This document shows positions 47,049 through 49,592 of a DNA stretch of 49,592 bases, one piece after another (position 1 is the first letter of the stretch; every line of letters starts with the position of its first letter). The notes below the pieces were generated by a model that worked only from the letters and a program-made list of their open reading frames with translations, had not been told where the DNA came from and did not search any database. This DNA comes from Enterococcus sp. BWB1-3 (GTDB lineage: Bacteria > Bacillota > Bacilli > Lactobacillales > Enterococcaceae), in NCBI RefSeq assembly GCF_016745275.1, contig NZ_JADOEP010000030.1, positions 1 through 49,592 of the forward strand. Direction: 5' to 3'. The position numbers were made by a program, and so were the translations under genes.

Positions 47049-48227
47049 TCAAGTTTTATCAGCAATTTTATTCAATATTTCCTGAGAAGCCCCGGCTTCT
47101 GAAAGATGGACAAACTCCTTTTTGAATGCCATATATCTCTGAAGATAATCCAAGTGACCGGTGCTTAGAAAATAGCTAACTCGACTTACTAATTCCACTT
47201 CTGTTTTCACCACAGGTCCCGGCAGAACGGGTACCGGATCAAAATAGAACCCCCGTATCTCTTCTCTATATTTTTGGTAATCATACATGTAAAAAATCAT
47301 TGGCTTGTCTGTAATCGCATAGTCGAACAGCACTGATGAATAATCAGTGATCAGGAGATCAGCGATAACAAGGAGTTCCTTAACATCTTCATACGAAGAG
47401 CAATCAAGTACCCGTTCACCATATTGAGACAAATCCAAGGTCTCAGCCACCAAGTAATGCAACCGTACCAAAATCACTAGATTTTCATCTGTTTGAAGCA
47501 GCTCTTCGAATGGAAAGCGATTGTCAAAGCGGTACGCTCCTTTGACAAAATAGTGGTCATCCCTCCAAGTTGGTGCATAGAGAACAATTTTCTTATGTTG
47601 ATCAATCTTCAGCTTCTTTTTTATTTCCCGACGATTCTCTTCCAGATTCTTCTCATCTACCAGTAGATCATTTCTTGGGTATCCTGTTTCAAGTATCGTT
47701 CCTTCAAAGCCAAAAGCTCCTTGAAAAATGTTGCTGCTGTACGAATTAGGAGAAATTAAATAATTCCAGCGCTGCGTTTCCTTAACAAAAGCCTCCTTAT
47801 AGGTCTCCGTCTCTATACCTGGCATTTTGACGGACTGTATATCCAGTCCCAATTTTTTTAGCGGTGTGCCATGCCACGTTTGAATATACGTGGTTCCTTT
47901 CCCTTTCTTCATCCACAAAGGCATTCTTGTATTAAAAACCCAATATTGGGCTCTAGGCATGGTGCACAGCCATCGGATACCTAAACGAGAAACATAAGGA
48001 ACATTGGCGTCGATAAAGGGCTGTTCATAGCCTTTTTTCACCGCCCAGACACAATGATACTCTGGATGTGCCTTTTGTATATATTCATAAATGGCTCTGG
48101 GATTATCGCTGTATTGCTTCCCATGAAAGCTTTCAAAGAAAAACAGGTTCTTTTTTGGAAAGTAGCCTAGAATTGAAAATAAAATTTCAACAATGGTGTG
48201 ATAGACTGCCTCAATAATCTTTTTCAA
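47049..48227 (-). CDS. CDP-glycerol glycerophosphotransferase (TagB/TagF family)
   Basis: 392 residues. It has a short hydrophobic N-terminal segment (about residues 5-22) that may attach it to the membrane. The Glyphos_transf fold follows, with TWHGTPLKKLGLDIQ, LYAPTWRDD, and the terminal TDYSSVLFDYAITDKPMIFY. It transfers glycerol phosphate from CDP-glycerol to the growing polymer. From its size it could be a primase (TagB) or polymerase (TagF) type. It starts at TTG after AAGGAT. It follows tagG by 15 bases. Confidence 0.88.
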   Translation of the reverse strand: MKKIIEAVYHTIVEILFSILGYFPKKNLFFFESFHGKQYSDNPRAIYEYIQKAHPEYHCVWAVKKGYEQPFIDANVPYVSRLGIRWLCTMPRAQYWVFNTRMPLWMKKGKGTTYIQTWHGTPLKKLGLDIQSVKMPGIETETYKEAFVKETQRWNYLISPNSYSSNIFQGAFGFEGTILETGYPRNDLLVDEKNLEENRREIKKKLKIDQHKKIVLYAPTWRDDHYFVKGAYRFDNRFPFEELLQTDENLVILVRLHYLVAETLDLSQYGERVLDCSSYEDVKELLVIADLLITDYSSVLFDYAITDKPMIFYMYDYQKYREEIRGFYFDPVPVLPGPVVKTEVELVSRVSYFLSTGHLDYLQRYMAFKKEFVHLSEAGASQEILNKIADKT

Positions 48228-48242
48228 TGTGCGTTCATCCTT

Positions 48243-49052
48243 TTAAATGTAATCAACGAACTTGGCTCTAAACTTCAAGTGAAGGTGGGAACCGACAATC
48301 AATAGGACTAAAGCCATCAGCCAGAAAATCATCGTGTAATTGCCCTTTTCCCAAAACCACCCTCTCGATAGGAAACTATCGCGAAATCCCTCAATGATAT
48401 AATAAAAAGGATTCAGTTTCATAATTCTGATCAACCCAAGAGGCAAATTACGGTTTTCAATGTTCCAAATAGGACCTGATACATAAAACAACACTCGGAA
48501 GATCGATTGCAACATGATTTGGTAATCACGAACCAAGGTTGTTAAAGTGGCATTTAAGATACTGAATGAAAAAATAAAGATGATCATTGCCGCAAAGTAG
48601 TATAAGCTTTGCAGCCAATACAAGGTTGGATAGATGCCGGCACTAAGTAAAAATAGAAATGTAATAAGCAACATCCAAAAAAAGTTGGTTAGGCCACTGA
48701 CCATCGAAATGGAAGGCAATGCGCTAACTGGAAACTTCATCTTAGCAACCAACCCTACATTGCGGTAGATACTGTTAGAGGCCCCTAAAATGGCTCTACT
48801 TATGAAAAACCATGCGGTTATCCCCACAAGCATCCAGACAATGAATGGAACCCCACTGATCTGACGACCACCGTTGACACCCAACCCAAAAATCATGTAG
48901 TAAATGCCAATTTGAATCATCGGATTGAGAATTTGCCACATAAGCCCAAGATAATGGCTTTGGTAGGTGGCTTTCTCTTCGTACTTAGACATGCGAAATA
49001 TGATGCCCAGATTATTCAATTGTTCTTTGATAATAATGACTACTTCTTTCAT
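48243..49052 (-). CDS. tagG: Teichoic acid ABC exporter permease
   Basis: 269 residues with about six membrane helices (ABC-2 permease). Family marks are EEKATYQSHYLGLMWQILNPMIQIGIYYMIFG and LKLNPFYY-like KLNPFYYIIEGFRD. With the TagH ATPase it exports undecaprenyl-linked teichoic acid to the outer face of the membrane. AAGGAGTAGGGT precedes the ATG. It starts 15 bases after the LysM-containing gene upstream. Confidence 0.92.
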   Translation of the reverse strand: MKEVVIIIKEQLNNLGIIFRMSKYEEKATYQSHYLGLMWQILNPMIQIGIYYMIFGLGVNGGRQISGVPFIVWMLVGITAWFFISRAILGASNSIYRNVGLVAKMKFPVSALPSISMVSGLTNFFWMLLITFLFLLSAGIYPTLYWLQSLYYFAAMIIFIFSFSILNATLTTLVRDYQIMLQSIFRVLFYVSGPIWNIENRNLPLGLIRIMKLNPFYYIIEGFRDSFLSRGWFWEKGNYTMIFWLMALVLLIVGSHLHLKFRAKFVDYI

Positions 49053-49067
49053 ACCCTACTCCTTCTG

Positions 49068-49592
49068 TCAGTACCCTTGTGGGATAGTCAGTACCTGTCC
49101 CACATTGATAGCAGTCGATTCCAATCCATTTGCCAACATCAGTGCATCAATTGTTGTCTGATACTGCATAGCTAGGCCATCCAGCGTGTCACCTTCTTGC
49201 ACCGTATAGGTGCCTTCGGAAGTGATGCTGCTTTCAGTGGTGAGAGGCGCTTCCGACAAAGAAACAGTTTCCGTTACACCTCTTGATGCATCTGGCTCAG
49301 TTGACTGCGCTGGCGATGTAGGCTTACTAGATTGGGTCGCCTTGTGTGTGCTGGCTGGAGTGCTGGAATGCGTCTCAAGCGTAGAAGAAGCTTTTGGCTC
49401 CTTAAGTTTCGATTTTTCCGGTTCACTCGGCTTATTCAAAATCGTTTCAAAGGGGTGCATCACTACATAGGAAATAGCCCGGCCACTGAAACTAACCATA
49501 CACAGGAACAGAGTAATAAGCATTAAAACGGCTAAGAGCACCCGCGTCCCACCAGACATGTTGCGCCCCACTTGGATCGGTTCTGTATCCTT
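49068..49592 (-). CDS. tagH: C-terminal part of a membrane protein with LysM domain, probably TagH (partial)
   Basis: The frame is open to the window edge. Visible are one membrane helix (VLLAVLMLITLFLCMVSFSG) and a long S/T/P/E-rich extracellular linker. A C-terminal LysM module follows (YTVQEGDTLDGLAMQY...ANGLESTAINVGQVLTIPQGY) that binds peptidoglycan. Position directly before tagG suggests the C-terminal half of the TagH ATPase, whose relatives have a membrane helix and an external wall-binding tail. The ATPase domain would lie beyond 49592. A GTG at 49571 could instead start a separate 167-residue LysM protein, but it has no clear ribosome site. Confidence 0.65.
   Translation of the reverse strand, partial: KDTEPIQVGRNMSGGTRVLLAVLMLITLFLCMVSFSGRAISYVVMHPFETILNKPSEPEKSKLKEPKASSTLETHSSTPASTHKATQSSKPTSPAQSTEPDASRGVTETVSLSEAPLTTESSITSEGTYTVQEGDTLDGLAMQYQTTIDALMLANGLESTAINVGQVLTIPQGY

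Overview
The window is a low-GC Firmicutes chromosome segment, most likely from the genus Enterococcus. The gene order lysS-dusB-hslO-ftsH-hpt-tilS-S1 protein-divIC-rqcP-murJ-like-mfd-pth beside a divergent ldh is the one I know from enterococci. The lactate dehydrogenase, NiaR, galactitol-type PTS and CcpA-type operators fit the same group. No rRNA, tRNA, CRISPR array or prophage was recognised. Nearly every gene lies on the minus strand.

Region 1 (1-16.4 kb) is housekeeping. lysS ends at a clear terminator. hslO-dusB and ftsH have their own promoters. hpt-tilS and a translation/division run (pth, mfd, flippase, rqcP, divIC, S1 protein) are transcribed toward lower coordinates. Several true starts lie inside the longest open frames (GTG for lysS and tilS, internal ATG for mfd, pth and divIC), judged by Shine-Dalgarno position.

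Region 2 (16.5-29.8 kb) is metabolic. It holds ldh on the plus strand, an aldehyde dehydrogenase with a cre-like site, and a niaR / acetyltransferase-chorismate mutase fusion / sirtuin trio. These are followed by a sugar or polyol operon: PRD regulator, PTS IIA, IIB, IIC, PfkB kinase and class II aldolase. The operon lacks the dehydrogenase expected for classical galactitol use, so its substrate is open. An EamA-type transporter pseudogene and a small membrane protein follow.

Region 3 (29.8-49.6 kb) is an accessory cell-wall polymer (teichoic-acid type) locus, bordered by a truncated ISL3-like element and a broken SGNH-hydrolase gene. In transcription order it encodes the end of a probable TagH with a LysM tail, TagG, a CDP-glycerol glycerophosphotransferase, a broken galE, TagD, and a GT2 glycosyltransferase with tandem SH3-like repeats. 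Then come a 330-residue protein of unknown family, a polysaccharide pyruvyl transferase-family protein, a paralogue of it fused to a complete MenD-like thiamine-diphosphate enzyme, an SDR protein with a beta-rich tail, UDP-galactopyranose mutase, and a large TagF-like/GT4 fusion. The likely product is an exported glycerol-phosphate polymer carrying galactofuranose and an unusual modification.

The most novel item is the pyruvyl transferase-MenD fusion at 38232-41063, directly downstream of its unfused duplicate. A MenD-like C-C bond-forming enzyme inside a wall-polymer locus suggests undescribed chemistry. Its reaction cannot be read from sequence alone.
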